Assembly: GCA_040878035.1 (NCBI GenBank)
Contig: JBBDMX010000024.1
Location: forward strand, 78,245-142,244
Direction of reading: 5' to 3'
Source: JBBDMX01 sp040878035
GTDB lineage: Bacteria > Planctomycetota > Phycisphaerae > Phycisphaerales > Phycisphaeraceae
DNA length: 64,000 bases
Shown here: piece by piece, positions 26,287 through 35,298 of the stretch
Position numbering within the stretch: the stretch's first letter is position 1
Layout of the letters: every line of letters begins with the position of its first letter
The notes under the pieces: generated by a model
The model's input: the letters and a program-made list of their open reading frames with translations, nothing else
Told to the model about the DNA's origin: nothing
Database searches by the model: none
Made by a program: the position numbers and the translations under genes

Positions 26287-26907
26287 TCATCTCGCGCAAC
26301 ACGACCCGGCGGCGGGCTTGGCGGCCGTCGGGGCGGTGCGGTTCCAAGGCATCTTGGCCAGGAGCATGGCCAGGGGGCAGAGGCCGGTGAGGCCGGCCAT
26401 GAGCAGGCCGCAGGCGAAGAAACCCGAGAAGAGCAGCCAACCCAGGTTGAGCGTATACGCCAGGATCAGGCCGGTCAGGACGCCCAGGCCGATGACGACG
26501 AAGGCCTGTCGTTGCACGGCGAACATGGTGGGGCCGGTCGAGTCGCGCAGGACGGGCAGGCCGGCGTTGGTCCAGGCGGTGATGCCGCCGCGGAGTTGGT
26601 AGACCGTCTGGCCGGTGGCGGCGGCGATGCGCCCGGCGGCTTGTTGCGAACGAGCGCCCGAGAGGCAGTGCAGCACCAGCTTGCGGCCGGCCAGGTTGGG
26701 CAGGCGCGATGGTTCAAGTGCCGACAGCGGCATCAGGCACGCCCCGGCGATGCGCTGCGACGAATGCTCGCGGACCTCACGAACATCCACCAGGTAGGCT
26801 TCGCCGTTCTGGAGCCACTGACTAAGCGTGGTGGCGTCGATCAGCAGCGTGTCACTGTTGCCGGTGCTGGCGGCGGGGGTTGTGGGTTCGAGCGTTGCGG
26901 TGGTCAT
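26287..26907 (-). CDS. Rhodanese domain protein with DUF2892 membrane domain (YgaP-like)
   Basis: The N-terminal rhodanese domain has its active-site Cys in LHCLSGARSQ (about residue 85). The C-terminal DUF2892 part has two membrane helices (VVIGLGVLTGLILAYTL and WLLFSGFFACGLLMAGL). This is the architecture of E. coli YgaP, a membrane sulfurtransferase. The ATG at 26907 has AAAGG about 7 nt upstream; a TTG two codons earlier is also in frame. It is the last gene of the ArsR-headed minus-strand operon, 12 nt after the RND gene, supporting a role in sulfane-sulfur handling. Confidence 0.88.
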   Translation of the reverse strand: MTTATLEPTTPAASTGNSDTLLIDATTLSQWLQNGEAYLVDVREVREHSSQRIAGACLMPLSALEPSRLPNLAGRKLVLHCLSGARSQQAAGRIAAATGQTVYQLRGGITAWTNAGLPVLRDSTGPTMFAVQRQAFVVIGLGVLTGLILAYTLNLGWLLFSGFFACGLLMAGLTGLCPLAMLLAKMPWNRTAPTAAKPAAGSCCAR

Positions 26908-26919
26908 CTTCAAACCTTT

Positions 26920-29900
26920 TCAGGAGGGTTGCGGGGCAGGAGGCGTTGCTGCACCCGTGGCAACAACATTATTGGTGACAGCGACAGGCGAAACTCGGCC
27001 CTGGTAAATCATCCAGTAGACGACGGGAATGACGACAAGCGTGAAGGCCGTGGAGACGAAGAGACCGAAGATCAATGCCCACGCCAGGCCGGAGAAGATC
27101 GGATCGAGGGTGATCGGGATGGCGGCGAGCATGGAGGTGCCGGCGGTGAGGAAGATGGGGCGGAAGCGGACCGCGCCGGAGTCGAGGATCGCCTGCCGCA
27201 ACGTTTGGCCTTCCGCCACCGCGGCATGGATGAAATCGATGAGCAGAATCGCATTGCGCACGGCGATGCCCGACAGCGCGATCATGCCGATCATGGCGGT
27301 GGCGGTGAAGAAGACGGGGGTGCCGAACCCGCCCACGGGCTGGTTGGACCACAGATTGAGCAGCCAGAAGCCGGGCATGATGCCGATGACGGTCAGCGGA
27401 ATGGAGATCATGAGGACCAGGGGCATGAAGTAGCTGCCGGTTTCCCACACGAGCAGGAGATAGATGCCCAGGCACGCGGCGGCGAAGGCGATGCCCAGGT
27501 CGCGGAAGGCATCGACGGTGATCTTCCACTCGCCTTCGCCAGTCCAGTTGATGTCGAAGCCGACGGGGATGTGGCTGCCGCCGGGGCGAAGGTCGCCCAT
27601 GGCCGAGAGCACCGCTTCGGCGGGTGGCCGGCCGGCCATCTCGGCGCTGACGTAGACCACCGGCCGCATGTTCTTGTGATAGACGGTCTGCTGGTGCGGC
27701 GCATTGGCGAAGTCACCCAGCTCGCCGATCTGCACCATGCTGGCGGGTGTTGCCAGGTACAGGCTCGACAGCGCCAGCGTGTCGTTGCGTTGCGCGTGCG
27801 GCAGACGGACGTTGATGGGCAGCGGATAGACCAGGTCGGGCCGATGCAGCCAGGTGATGTCGTTGCCCGCCACCGCCATGGAGAGAGCCTGAGCAATGGC
27901 CTGTTGGCTCAAGCCCGCCAGGGCCGCCTTTTCCCGGTCGATGTCGAAGGCGAGGCGCGGCGGCTGGGCTTCGATGGTGCTATCGAGGTCCACCACGCCG
28001 AGTTCATGGCCGAGGCGCCCTTGCACCAGTTGAGCGACATTCTGAAGCTCCGTGTAGTCGTGATACGGCTGACCATACACCTCGACAACCAGCGTCTGGA
28101 GCACGGGCGGGCCTGGCGGCGCCTCGACGATGCTGATGTTGGCGCCGTATTGGCGGGCGATCGCGCCCAGCCCGTCGCGCAGGCGCAGGCCGATGGCGTG
28201 GCTCTGCTGCTCCCGGCTGCGCTTGGGCAACAGGTTGACGCGGATGTCGCCGACGTTGGCGGCCTGGCGCAGGTAGTAGTGGCGCACCATGCCGTTAAAG
28301 TCCATCGGACTGGCCGTGCCGACGTAGGTGCTCACATCGGTCACCTCGGCTACGCCCTGCAAGTAGGTGGCCAAGGCTGTCACCGCCGCATCGGTGCGCT
28401 CCAGCGTGGTGCCTTCGGGCATGTCCACGACGACTTGCAGCTCGTTCTTGTTGTCGAAGGGCAGCATCTTGAGCGGCACGCGCCCGGTCAGCGCCAGCAG
28501 GCATGAGCCGACGAAGAGCAGCGCCATGGCGATCAGCATGGTCCACGCCGCCAGGCGCGAGCGCAGCAGGGGTTGTACGGTGGCGGCATAGATGCGATAG
28601 GTCCACGTGCGATGCAGGTCGTAGGCTTGGCCTTCGTCGGCGTGCCCGGGCTTGTTCGCTTCGCCCTTGAGCACGTGATACGCCATCCACGGCGTGACCG
28701 TGAACGCCACGACCAGGCTCATGATCATCGCCAGCGGAACGTTGAGCGCCATCGGCCGCATGTACGGCCCCATCATGCCGGTGATGAAGAACATGGGCAC
28801 GAAGCTGATGATCACCGCCAGCGTCGCCAGGATGATGGGTGGACGCACTTCATTGATGGCGGTGAGCACGGCCTGCAGCGGCTTTTCCTTGCGCATCTTG
28901 AAGTGGCGATGAATATTCTCCACGTCCACGATCGGGTCGTCCACCACCAGACCCAAGGCGAGGATCAACGCAAAGAGCGTGACGCGGTTGATCGTGTAGC
29001 CGGCGAGATAGTTGACCAGGAGCGTGAGGGCGAAGGTGATGGGTACGGCGGTGGCCACTACCAGGCCTTCGCGCCAGCCCATGACCAGAGCCAGCAGAGC
29101 GACGACAATGATGATGGCGACGATGAGCGATTCGACGAGTTCGTTGACTTTGTGGTTGGCGGTTTCGCCGTAGTTTCGGGTGATGCGGTAGTGGACGCCG
29201 TCGGGCAGCAGCGTCGGGGCCATCGCGGCGAGTTCGGCTTCGATATCGCGTGCGACCCAGACGGCGTTGGTGCCCTTCTTCTTGGCGACGGCGACGGTGA
29301 CGGCGGGGTGAAGCTGGCCGGGTAATCGCGCGTGGCTTTTCAGGTCCCTCTCCCTTCTGAGGGAGAGGTTAGGTGAGGGTGGTTGTGATAGATCGGATGT
29401 GTCAAGATTGTCGATGGCTGCCTGGGTATGCCGATCACCCTCACCCCAGCCCTCTCCCTCAGAAGGGAGAGGGGGTAAGAGCGGCGCCCCGCGCCCATCA
29501 GCCGCCGCGCCGAAGCCGAACTGCGTGAACGTTCGCACCTCGGATGCGGTCAACTCGACATCAGCCACATCGCGCAGGTAGATCGGCCGGCCGTCCTCCA
29601 CGCCCACCACCAGGTCGCGCACCTGCTGTGCATCGGACAGCGCCACGCCGGCATCGACGGTGATCTGGCGATCCTGTTTCCGCAAATCACCGGCGGGAAG
29701 CACCACATTGGCGCCGCGCAAGGCCCGCTCCAGGTCGGCAAACGACAGGCGATGCCCCGCCAAGCGCTCGGCGTCCACCGCCACGCGCACCTGCCGCGGC
29801 CGGCCACCGATGATATACGTCCGCCCGGCATTGGCGACGCGCTGGAGACGAAGCTCCAACTCCTCGGCGATCTGCCGCAGCTCAACGTCGCTGTAGCGCG

Positions 29901-30399
29901 CATCGTCGGCATACAGAGCCACCGAGACGATCGGCACGTCATCGATTTCGACAGGCTTGACCACCCATCCCGCCACGCTCGGCGGCACCGCGTCCTGGTT
30001 CATCGACAGCTTGTTGTAGAGCTTGACCAGGCTCGCTTCGCGGTCCTCGCCGACGTAGAAGCGCACGGTGACCACGGCCCGATCCGGCTGGCTCATCGAG
30101 TAGACGTACTCGACGCCATCAATCTGAAAGAGCATCTTCTCCAGCGGCGTGGCGACTTGTCGCTCGATCTCGCGGGCGCTGGCGCCGGGCACCTGGACAT
30201 GGATGTCGGCCATGGGCACGACGATCTGCGGCTCTTCCTCGCGTGGGGTGACCAGCAGCGCCACCATGCCCGCCAGCAGCGCCAGAGCGATGAGCATGGC
30301 CGAGAGGTTGCCGTGCAGGAACACCGCGACGATGCGCTGCACCAGGCCCTGGGGCGCAGGGTCGAGCGGCGATGGATTGTGGGGTGCGTGTTGGCTCAT
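26920..30399 (-). CDS. RND-family efflux pump inner-membrane subunit
   Basis: AcrB/CusA-type proton-driven exporter of 1,159 residues, longer than the usual ~1,020-1,070. The first membrane helix (MLIALALLAGMVALLV), porter domains, the GMMGPYMRPMALNVPLAM segment and the C-terminal membrane block are recognisable. LALGLVVDDPIVDVENI matches the TM4 proton-relay aspartates. Around residues 305-365 the sequence contains LLPPLPSEGEGWGEG and SQPPSPNLSLRRERD, which translate a palindromic repeat (29346-29473) inserted in frame in the porter region and explain much of the extra length. The adaptor gene is upstream. The substrate is unknown; the operon suggests sulfur or thiol compounds. Confidence 0.92.
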   Translation of the reverse strand: MSQHAPHNPSPLDPAPQGLVQRIVAVFLHGNLSAMLIALALLAGMVALLVTPREEEPQIVVPMADIHVQVPGASAREIERQVATPLEKMLFQIDGVEYVYSMSQPDRAVVTVRFYVGEDREASLVKLYNKLSMNQDAVPPSVAGWVVKPVEIDDVPIVSVALYADDARYSDVELRQIAEELELRLQRVANAGRTYIIGGRPRQVRVAVDAERLAGHRLSFADLERALRGANVVLPAGDLRKQDRQITVDAGVALSDAQQVRDLVVGVEDGRPIYLRDVADVELTASEVRTFTQFGFGAAADGRGAPLLPPLPSEGEGWGEGDRHTQAAIDNLDTSDLSQPPSPNLSLRRERDLKSHARLPGQLHPAVTVAVAKKKGTNAVWVARDIEAELAAMAPTLLPDGVHYRITRNYGETANHKVNELVESLIVAIIIVVALLALVMGWREGLVVATAVPITFALTLLVNYLAGYTINRVTLFALILALGLVVDDPIVDVENIHRHFKMRKEKPLQAVLTAINEVRPPIILATLAVIISFVPMFFITGMMGPYMRPMALNVPLAMIMSLVVAFTVTPWMAYHVLKGEANKPGHADEGQAYDLHRTWTYRIYAATVQPLLRSRLAAWTMLIAMALLFVGSCLLALTGRVPLKMLPFDNKNELQVVVDMPEGTTLERTDAAVTALATYLQGVAEVTDVSTYVGTASPMDFNGMVRHYYLRQAANVGDIRVNLLPKRSREQQSHAIGLRLRDGLGAIARQYGANISIVEAPPGPPVLQTLVVEVYGQPYHDYTELQNVAQLVQGRLGHELGVVDLDSTIEAQPPRLAFDIDREKAALAGLSQQAIAQALSMAVAGNDITWLHRPDLVYPLPINVRLPHAQRNDTLALSSLYLATPASMVQIGELGDFANAPHQQTVYHKNMRPVVYVSAEMAGRPPAEAVLSAMGDLRPGGSHIPVGFDINWTGEGEWKITVDAFRDLGIAFAAACLGIYLLLVWETGSYFMPLVLMISIPLTVIGIMPGFWLLNLWSNQPVGGFGTPVFFTATAMIGMIALSGIAVRNAILLIDFIHAAVAEGQTLRQAILDSGAVRFRPIFLTAGTSMLAAIPITLDPIFSGLAWALIFGLFVSTAFTLVVIPVVYWMIYQGRVSPVAVTNNVVATGAATPPAPQPS
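29346..29473. repeat. In-frame CCCTCTCC palindromic element inside the RND gene
   Basis: The arms at 29346-29368 (CCCTCTCCCTTCTGAGGGAG...) and 29450-29473 are near-perfect reverse complements, each itself a hairpin, with GGTGAGGG/CCCTCACC extensions inside. The RND frame runs through without a stop. The same family lies between genes at 37998-38163 and 46441-46605. Confidence 0.88.
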
Positions 30400-30423
30400 G
30401 GTGCTTGCTGTGCGTTCTGTTTC

Positions 30424-30509
30424 TCAGCCGCTTGCGGCTTCGCGCCGGTATTCGTTTAGCCCGAGACCTGCCGCAGGTTGCTCAGTTGCGCGAAGCCGCA
30501 AGCGGCTGA
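30424..30509. repeat. AGCCGCTTGCGGCTTCGCGC palindromic element between RND and adaptor genes
   Basis: Perfect 22-nt inverted arms (30424-30445 and 30488-30509). The element sits exactly in the gap between the adaptor and pump genes, where it could change the ratio of the two products. The same arms occur at 55356-55436, with partial forms at 43224-43270, near 45230 and near 48045. Confidence 0.85.
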
Positions 30510-30513
30510 ACGT

Positions 30514-31608
30514 TCATTCGCGAGGGTACTCCGTCAGGATGCGTTCGCCCGGTGTCAGACCAGCGAGGATCTCCACTCTGTCGTCGCGAACGAGTCCGGT
30601 GCGCACCATGCGGCGTGCCAGCGTGCCGCCTTGGTCTTGCGATGCATCAGCCGGCGTCTGGAGAACGGTCACCATGGTCAGTTGCCCGACTTGCTGGACC
30701 GCCGCGCGTGGTACGAAGATGCGCTGCGCGTTGCCTTGCGGGATCACCAAGCGGCCGAACATGCCGCTGTAGACGCCCGGCGGGCAGGGGCCGCGCACCT
30801 TGACGATCATGGCGCGGCTGGCGGGCGAGGCCTCGGGCACAATCTCGCTGATGTGGCCGGTGCAGGCCAGCTTCAGCGCATCGAGGCTGACACCCACTGG
30901 ATCGCCGACTTTCAGTCCGACCGCCACCCGTTCAGGCACCGACGCTACCAGTTGGAGTTGGCCTTCGAGTTTGACCAGCGTCTGCCCCGGCCGGGCCATG
31001 TCGCCTTTCTTCACGTAGTGGTCGATCACGATGCCGGTGATGGGCGAACGGAGCGTGGCGAATTCCTGTTGGGTCTGCGCCTCGGCGATGGTCTCCTGAT
31101 GCACGCGCGCCTGGGCCGCAGCCACGTCCAGGGCTCGTTGCGCATCGTCCACCTCGCGGGCGGTGGCGGCGCCTTGTGTGCGGAGTTGCTGGAGCTTGGT
31201 GTGGTCGCTTTGGGCCTGACGTTGCTGCGCCTCGGCCGCCTGGAGTTGGGCGCGGGCCTGTGCCAGGCGCGCCTCCAGGTCGGAACGGTCCAACTCGATC
31301 AGGACGTCGCCGGCTCCGACCTTCTGTCCGGGCGTGACGAGCACCTGCTGCACCTGGGCCATGATGCGGGCGCTGACCGAGGTTTCGTCGATGGCCTGCA
31401 CGCTGCCGACGGTGGTGACGGTTTCGGGCTCGAGCGTCGCCTCGACGGTCAAGACCTTGGCGCCAGCGGGCACGGCGCGGTAAGCCGGCGACTGGCCCGG
31501 CGCCACCTTGGCGGCAAACCAGCCGCTCAGATACGCGATCACCAGCACCAGCGCCACGAGCGAGCCGGTCCAGATCAATGCCTGCTTGATGATGCGAATG
31601 GCTTTCAT
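30514..31608 (-). CDS. RND efflux periplasmic adaptor (HlyD/MFP family)
   Basis: Membrane-fusion protein of 364 residues linking the RND pump to an outer-membrane channel. One N-terminal anchor helix (IWTGSLVALVLVIAYLSGW) is followed by the biotinyl-lipoyl-like half (SVSARIMAQVQQVLVTPGQKVGAGDVL), a long Gln/Ala-rich coiled-coil hairpin (about residues 105-165), the second lipoyl half (LRSPITGIVIDHYVKKGDM) and beta-barrel domains. No lipobox Cys is seen. It lies 21 nt downstream of the CoA-disulfide reductase gene and upstream of its pump. No TolC-like gene is present in the window. Confidence 0.92.
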   Translation of the reverse strand: MKAIRIIKQALIWTGSLVALVLVIAYLSGWFAAKVAPGQSPAYRAVPAGAKVLTVEATLEPETVTTVGSVQAIDETSVSARIMAQVQQVLVTPGQKVGAGDVLIELDRSDLEARLAQARAQLQAAEAQQRQAQSDHTKLQQLRTQGAATAREVDDAQRALDVAAAQARVHQETIAEAQTQQEFATLRSPITGIVIDHYVKKGDMARPGQTLVKLEGQLQLVASVPERVAVGLKVGDPVGVSLDALKLACTGHISEIVPEASPASRAMIVKVRGPCPPGVYSGMFGRLVIPQGNAQRIFVPRAAVQQVGQLTMVTVLQTPADASQDQGGTLARRMVRTGLVRDDRVEILAGLTPGERILTEYPRE

Positions 31609-31629
31609 GCCGGAGTCTCCGTAGCGGTG

Positions 31630-33330
31630 CTAGCGAGTGACGGCCGGTTGCGCCGGCAGGGCGTGGCTGTGCAGGTGCATGCCGCCGGTAAGAGTCTGCA
31701 CATCGGCAAAGCCGTGCTGCATGAGGATGCGCGTGGCGTAGTACGAGCGTTGTCCGGCGCGGCAGACGGTGACCACGGGCCGATTGCGGTCCAGTTCGTC
31801 CAGCCGGCTGCGCAGTTCGTCAAGTGGAATCCAGATCGCGCCGTCGAGGTGGCCGGCGTCCCATTCCTTGCTCGTGCGCACGTCGAGTATCTGTGTGCTG
31901 TCAGGCAACTCGGCCAGTTGTGCCGGCGAGACGAACGGGGAGGTGCCGCGCAGGTCGTTTTCCGCGGTGAAGCCCGCCAGGTGCACCGGGTCCTTGGCGG
32001 AACTGAACGGCGGCGCGTAGGCCAGGTCCAACGTGGTCAGGTCTTCCACCGTGGCGCCAAAGCGAATGGCGGTGGCGAGAATGTCGATGCGCTTGTCCAC
32101 CCCATGACCGCCGACGATCTGGGCGCCCAGCACCTTGTGCGACGTCGGCTCGTAGAGCAGCTTGACCAACATCTCCTGAGCGCCGGGGTAGTAGCCTGCG
32201 TGGTCGTTGGCGGGCACCCAAACGGTGCGGACATGCCCTTGCATCATCGCCACGCAGCGCATGTTGCAGCCGGTGACCGCCGCCACCTTGTCGAACACGC
32301 GCACGATAGCGGTGCCCAGCACCGGAGGCATGGGCGCCGCGTGATCCGTCGCGGCATGCTCGCCGGCGATGCGCCCGGCACGATTGGCCGGGCCTGCCAG
32401 CGGAATGCGCATGGGCAAATCCGCCACCGCATGGGTGTACTCCACCGCATCGCCCACAGCGTAGATGTCAGCATCGCTGGTTTGCATGACCTCATTGACG
32501 CGAATGCCGCCGGCCTTGCCCAGCTCAAGGCCGGCTTCCTCTGCCAGCTTTACATTGGGCCGCACGCCGATCGACAGCATGACGAAGTCGGCATCCAAGC
32601 GTTCGCCGTTCTTGAGTACGACGCGGCGCACCTTGCCGTCCTCCATCTCCAGCGCCGCCAGGCCGTTGCCCAGGTGCAGTTCCACGCCGTGATGCTCCAG
32701 TTCCTCCTTGACCAGATGCGCCATCTCGGGATCCAAGGGCGGCAGCACCTGGTCGAGCAACTCGACCAGGGCGAGGCGCATGCCCCGGCGATGAAGCATT
32801 TCCACCATTTCCAGGCCGATGAATCCGCCGCCGACGACCACGGCCCGCTTGCCGGCGGCGCCGTCGAGGAACTGCTTGATGGCGTCGGTGTCGGCGAGGT
32901 TGCGCAGGGTGAAAACGTTGGGCGCATTAACGCCCTCGATGGGTGGGACGATTGGCGAAGCGCCGGGCGCGAGAACGAGCTTGTCGTAGACCTGCTCATA
33001 TTCCCGGCCCTTGTCGCGATCGAGAATGCGCAGGGTCTTGCGGGGCCGGTCGATCGAGAGCACGTGCTGGCGCGTGCGCACATCGATGTTGAACCACCCG
33101 CGGAATTTCTCCGGCGTGGCGACGAGCAGCTTGTCGCGATTGGTGATCTCGCCGCCGACGTAATAGGGCAACCCGCAGTTGGCGAAGGACACGTGCTCGT
33201 CCTTTTCCACGAGGATGATGTGGGCGTGCTCGTTCATGCGGCGGGCGCGGGCCGCGGCGCTGGCGCCGCCGGCGACGCCGCCGACGATGACGATGGTGCG
33301 GGAGTCAATGCGGGAGGGTGTGTGGATCAT
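31630..33330 (-). CDS. CoA-disulfide reductase with fused rhodanese domain
   Basis: FAD/NAD(P)-dependent single-cysteine disulfide reductase (CoADR-Rhd type) of 566 residues. The FAD-binding motif VGGVAGGASAAARARR is at the N-terminus and the redox Cys in SFANCGLPYYVGGEI. A second dinucleotide-binding motif is VVGGGFIGLEM. A C-terminal rhodanese domain (about 465-560) has its Cys in VTVCRAGQRSYY. Known relatives reduce CoA disulfides, CoA persulfides or polysulfide. It lies 87 nt after the ArsR gene in the same direction, so the operon probably answers persulfide or related thiol stress. In vivo substrate is not fixed by sequence. Confidence 0.92.
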   Translation of the reverse strand: MIHTPSRIDSRTIVIVGGVAGGASAAARARRMNEHAHIILVEKDEHVSFANCGLPYYVGGEITNRDKLLVATPEKFRGWFNIDVRTRQHVLSIDRPRKTLRILDRDKGREYEQVYDKLVLAPGASPIVPPIEGVNAPNVFTLRNLADTDAIKQFLDGAAGKRAVVVGGGFIGLEMVEMLHRRGMRLALVELLDQVLPPLDPEMAHLVKEELEHHGVELHLGNGLAALEMEDGKVRRVVLKNGERLDADFVMLSIGVRPNVKLAEEAGLELGKAGGIRVNEVMQTSDADIYAVGDAVEYTHAVADLPMRIPLAGPANRAGRIAGEHAATDHAAPMPPVLGTAIVRVFDKVAAVTGCNMRCVAMMQGHVRTVWVPANDHAGYYPGAQEMLVKLLYEPTSHKVLGAQIVGGHGVDKRIDILATAIRFGATVEDLTTLDLAYAPPFSSAKDPVHLAGFTAENDLRGTSPFVSPAQLAELPDSTQILDVRTSKEWDAGHLDGAIWIPLDELRSRLDELDRNRPVVTVCRAGQRSYYATRILMQHGFADVQTLTGGMHLHSHALPAQPAVTR

Positions 33331-33417
33331 GGCGAACCTTGTCTATGACTATAAGGCCGTATTATCCGGAGTTCATCGCGGGTGGAAGCTCGCCAACCAA
33401 TACCGGGTATCCGGTGT

Positions 33418-33726
33418 TCATCCGGTTCCGCAGCCGTGTTTGCGGATGCAGTTAATCATGTTGATCGCATTGGGGTTGGCGACGCGGTAGTAGGCGGTGC
33501 GCCCGTCGCGTTGCACCTCGACGATGCCGTGGGCGCGCATGTTGCTTAAGTGCTGGCTGACGGCATTGGGCGCCAGGTCCAGTTCATCCGCCAGCTCGCC
33601 GACGCTCAGTCGGCCGGTCATGAGGAGTTCGACCATGCGCAGGCGGTGGGGGTGCGCCAGCACGCGCAGGACGTAGGCCGCCTGCTCCAGGACGTTCATG
33701 GGAATGGGGGCGGGGGTGGTAGCCAT
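33418..33726 (-). CDS. ArsR-family transcriptional regulator
   Basis: A 102-residue winged-helix repressor. The DNA-binding helix region is LSVGELADELDLAPNAVSQHLSNMRAHGIV, followed by the wing (EVQRDGRTAYYRV). Two Cys near the C-terminus (NCIRKHGCG) could sense thiols or metals; the usual ArsR metal box CxC in the recognition helix is absent. BigR/SqrR-type persulfide sensors also use a Cys pair, but at different places, so that role is only suggested by the sulfurtransferase genes downstream. An inverted repeat just upstream is a likely autoregulatory operator. Confidence 0.92.
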   Translation of the reverse strand: MATTPAPIPMNVLEQAAYVLRVLAHPHRLRMVELLMTGRLSVGELADELDLAPNAVSQHLSNMRAHGIVEVQRDGRTAYYRVANPNAINMINCIRKHGCGTG

Positions 33727-33735
33727 CGTTACTCA

Positions 33736-33759
33736 ATATATCATGCTATTCTGATATGT
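33736..33759. promoter_or_regulatory. Putative ArsR operator
   Basis: Imperfect palindrome with arms ATATATCA and TGATATGT (7 of 8 paired) around 8 nt. It lies 9 nt upstream of the arsR start codon in an AT-rich patch that contrasts with the GC-rich surroundings. Size and place fit an ArsR-family operator; binding is inferred. Confidence 0.6.
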
Positions 33760-33786
33760 CAAGGCACCGTGCCGCGCTCCCATGGT

Positions 33787-34299
33787 TTACCCGGGTGGCT
33801 GTCGGCCGGCGTGGCGGCCGCGCTGGACCAGAGCCCGAAACAGACGCCAAAGACGACTGCCGGTACCGGCGGCCTCCGCCTGGGGATTCCCCGCAGTCTT
33901 CATCGGCGATACTGCCGCCGCGGCATTCCCGGCATCCAGGGTGTCCGGGGCACCCGCGCCATCCATCACGCCAAGCTCCGTCGTGACCTTCTGCCCCGAC
34001 TGGAGATTGAACCCGCAGTTGATGCACAGCACCGCACGAGGCGCGATGTGGTTGCCGCATTTGGGGCAGCGATTGGCGGCGTTGGCAGCCTTGCCCGCCG
34101 CGACGCCCCCCGATGCGCCGGCCAATTCATAGGCGTCGATCCCGCCGCCGCCATCCTCACTGGCGTGCGCATCTCCCGTCGGGATGCGCAGCTTCTGGCC
34201 GCATTTGCAGATCACCTTGCGCCCGGCGAGTTCGGCCCTGATGCGATACTTGCGCCCACAGGACGGGCAGGTGAGATAAGCTTCGGACTCCTGGGCCAT
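33787..34299 (-). CDS. Double zinc-ribbon protein of unknown function
   Basis: A 170-residue protein with two Cys4 zinc-ribbon units: CPSCGRKYRIRAELAGRKVICKC near the N-terminus and RCPKCGNHIAPRAVLCINCG in the middle. This ribbon pair is common in small planctomycete proteins that usually continue into membrane segments. Here the frame ends in RLWRLFRALVQRGRHAGRQPPG instead. The +1 frame over the same stretch reads AVVFGVCFGLWSSAAA, so a frameshift is possible. AAGGAG lies upstream of the ATG at 34299. Function unknown. Confidence 0.78.
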   Translation of the reverse strand: MAQESEAYLTCPSCGRKYRIRAELAGRKVICKCGQKLRIPTGDAHASEDGGGGIDAYELAGASGGVAAGKAANAANRCPKCGNHIAPRAVLCINCGFNLQSGQKVTTELGVMDGAGAPDTLDAGNAAAAVSPMKTAGNPQAEAAGTGSRLWRLFRALVQRGRHAGRQPPG

Positions 34300-34392
34300 G
34301 CTTGCTCCTTCACGCTTCCACAATCGCCCCTCCGCCGACCGCGGTGATCGTTTACCATAATAGTCGGGCGCCGGTGGCGGCAGAGACAAATC

Positions 34393-35298
34393 GTGAGTGC
34401 CATGAGGGTGGTTGACGAGCGCAACAATTCGACATCGGCGCCGTCGCGGTCAGATGACAAGCCCGATGCGCCGCCGCATCGGCCCATCGTCCGTCTGGTC
34501 GACGTCTACAAGTCCTTCGGCCCGCTCAAGGTCCTGGCGGGTGTCAGCCTGGACATCCTGCCCGGCCAGACCACCGTCATCATGGGTCCCAGCGGCGCCG
34601 GCAAGAGCGTGCTGCTCAAGCACATCGCCGGCCTGCTCAAACCGGACCGCGGCCAGGTCTGGTTCCACGATCAACGCATCGATAATCTGCGCCAGCGTGA
34701 ACTGATCGATGTCCGCAAACGCATGGGCTTCCTGTTTCAGATGGGCGCCCTGTTCGACTCCATGAACGTGCTGGACAACATCTGCTTTCCGCTCCTGGAG
34801 CACACGCGAATGAAGCTGGAAGAGCGGCGGCAGCGCTGCGATGCGGTCTTGCGCATGGTGGGGCTGGCGGGCATCGAGAAGAAGATGCCCGGCGACCTGT
34901 CGGGCGGCCAGAAAAAACGCGTCGCCCTGGCGCGGGCCGTCGTGCTCGAACCCCAGGTCGTGCTCTTCGATGAGCCGACCACCGGCCTGGACCCCATCCG
35001 TGCCGATGTCATCAACGAGTTGATCATCGCCATGGGCCAGCAACTGGGCATCACCAACATCGTGGTCACGCACGACATCGCCAGCGCCAATAAGATTGCC
35101 CACCGCATGGTCATGCTCTACGATGCCAAGATCATCGCCGACGGTGATTCACAGGCGTTTGCGCAGTCGGATAACGACCTGGTGCAGCGTTTCATCAAGG
35201 GGCAGGCCGAGCAGTCTGACCTCGACCACATCCGGGAAGGTTTCGCCAAGACAGCGCCGGTGCTGGTGCCCGACAGCGGGGGGAACGCAAAACCATGA
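34393..35298 (+). CDS. mlaF: ABC transporter ATP-binding protein, MlaF-like
   Basis: ATPase of a lipid-transport (MCE/Mla) importer/exporter. Walker A is GPSGAGKS, signature LSGGQKKRVALARA, Walker B VVLFDEPTTGLDP and the H-loop VVTHD. The sequence FLFQMGALFDSMNVLDNICFPL is the MlaF-type Q-loop stretch. An extra 30-residue acidic/polar lead precedes the ABC domain; start may be GTG 34393 or ATG 34402. It overlaps the MCE gene by four bases (ATGA), so the two are translationally coupled. The MlaE permease gene is not adjacent. Confidence 0.92.
   Translation: MSAMRVVDERNNSTSAPSRSDDKPDAPPHRPIVRLVDVYKSFGPLKVLAGVSLDILPGQTTVIMGPSGAGKSVLLKHIAGLLKPDRGQVWFHDQRIDNLRQRELIDVRKRMGFLFQMGALFDSMNVLDNICFPLLEHTRMKLEERRQRCDAVLRMVGLAGIEKKMPGDLSGGQKKRVALARAVVLEPQVVLFDEPTTGLDPIRADVINELIIAMGQQLGITNIVVTHDIASANKIAHRMVMLYDAKIIADGDSQAFAQSDNDLVQRFIKGQAEQSDLDHIREGFAKTAPVLVPDSGGNAKP

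Noticed and set aside
26116..28506. 796-residue plus-strand open frame
   Set aside because: Antisense to the RND pump and rhodanese genes, which have clear family motifs; composition (Asp/His/Gly-rich) is typical of a high-GC shadow frame.
30478..33348. 956-residue plus-strand open frame
   Set aside because: Antisense to the adaptor and CoA-disulfide reductase genes; no motif seen.
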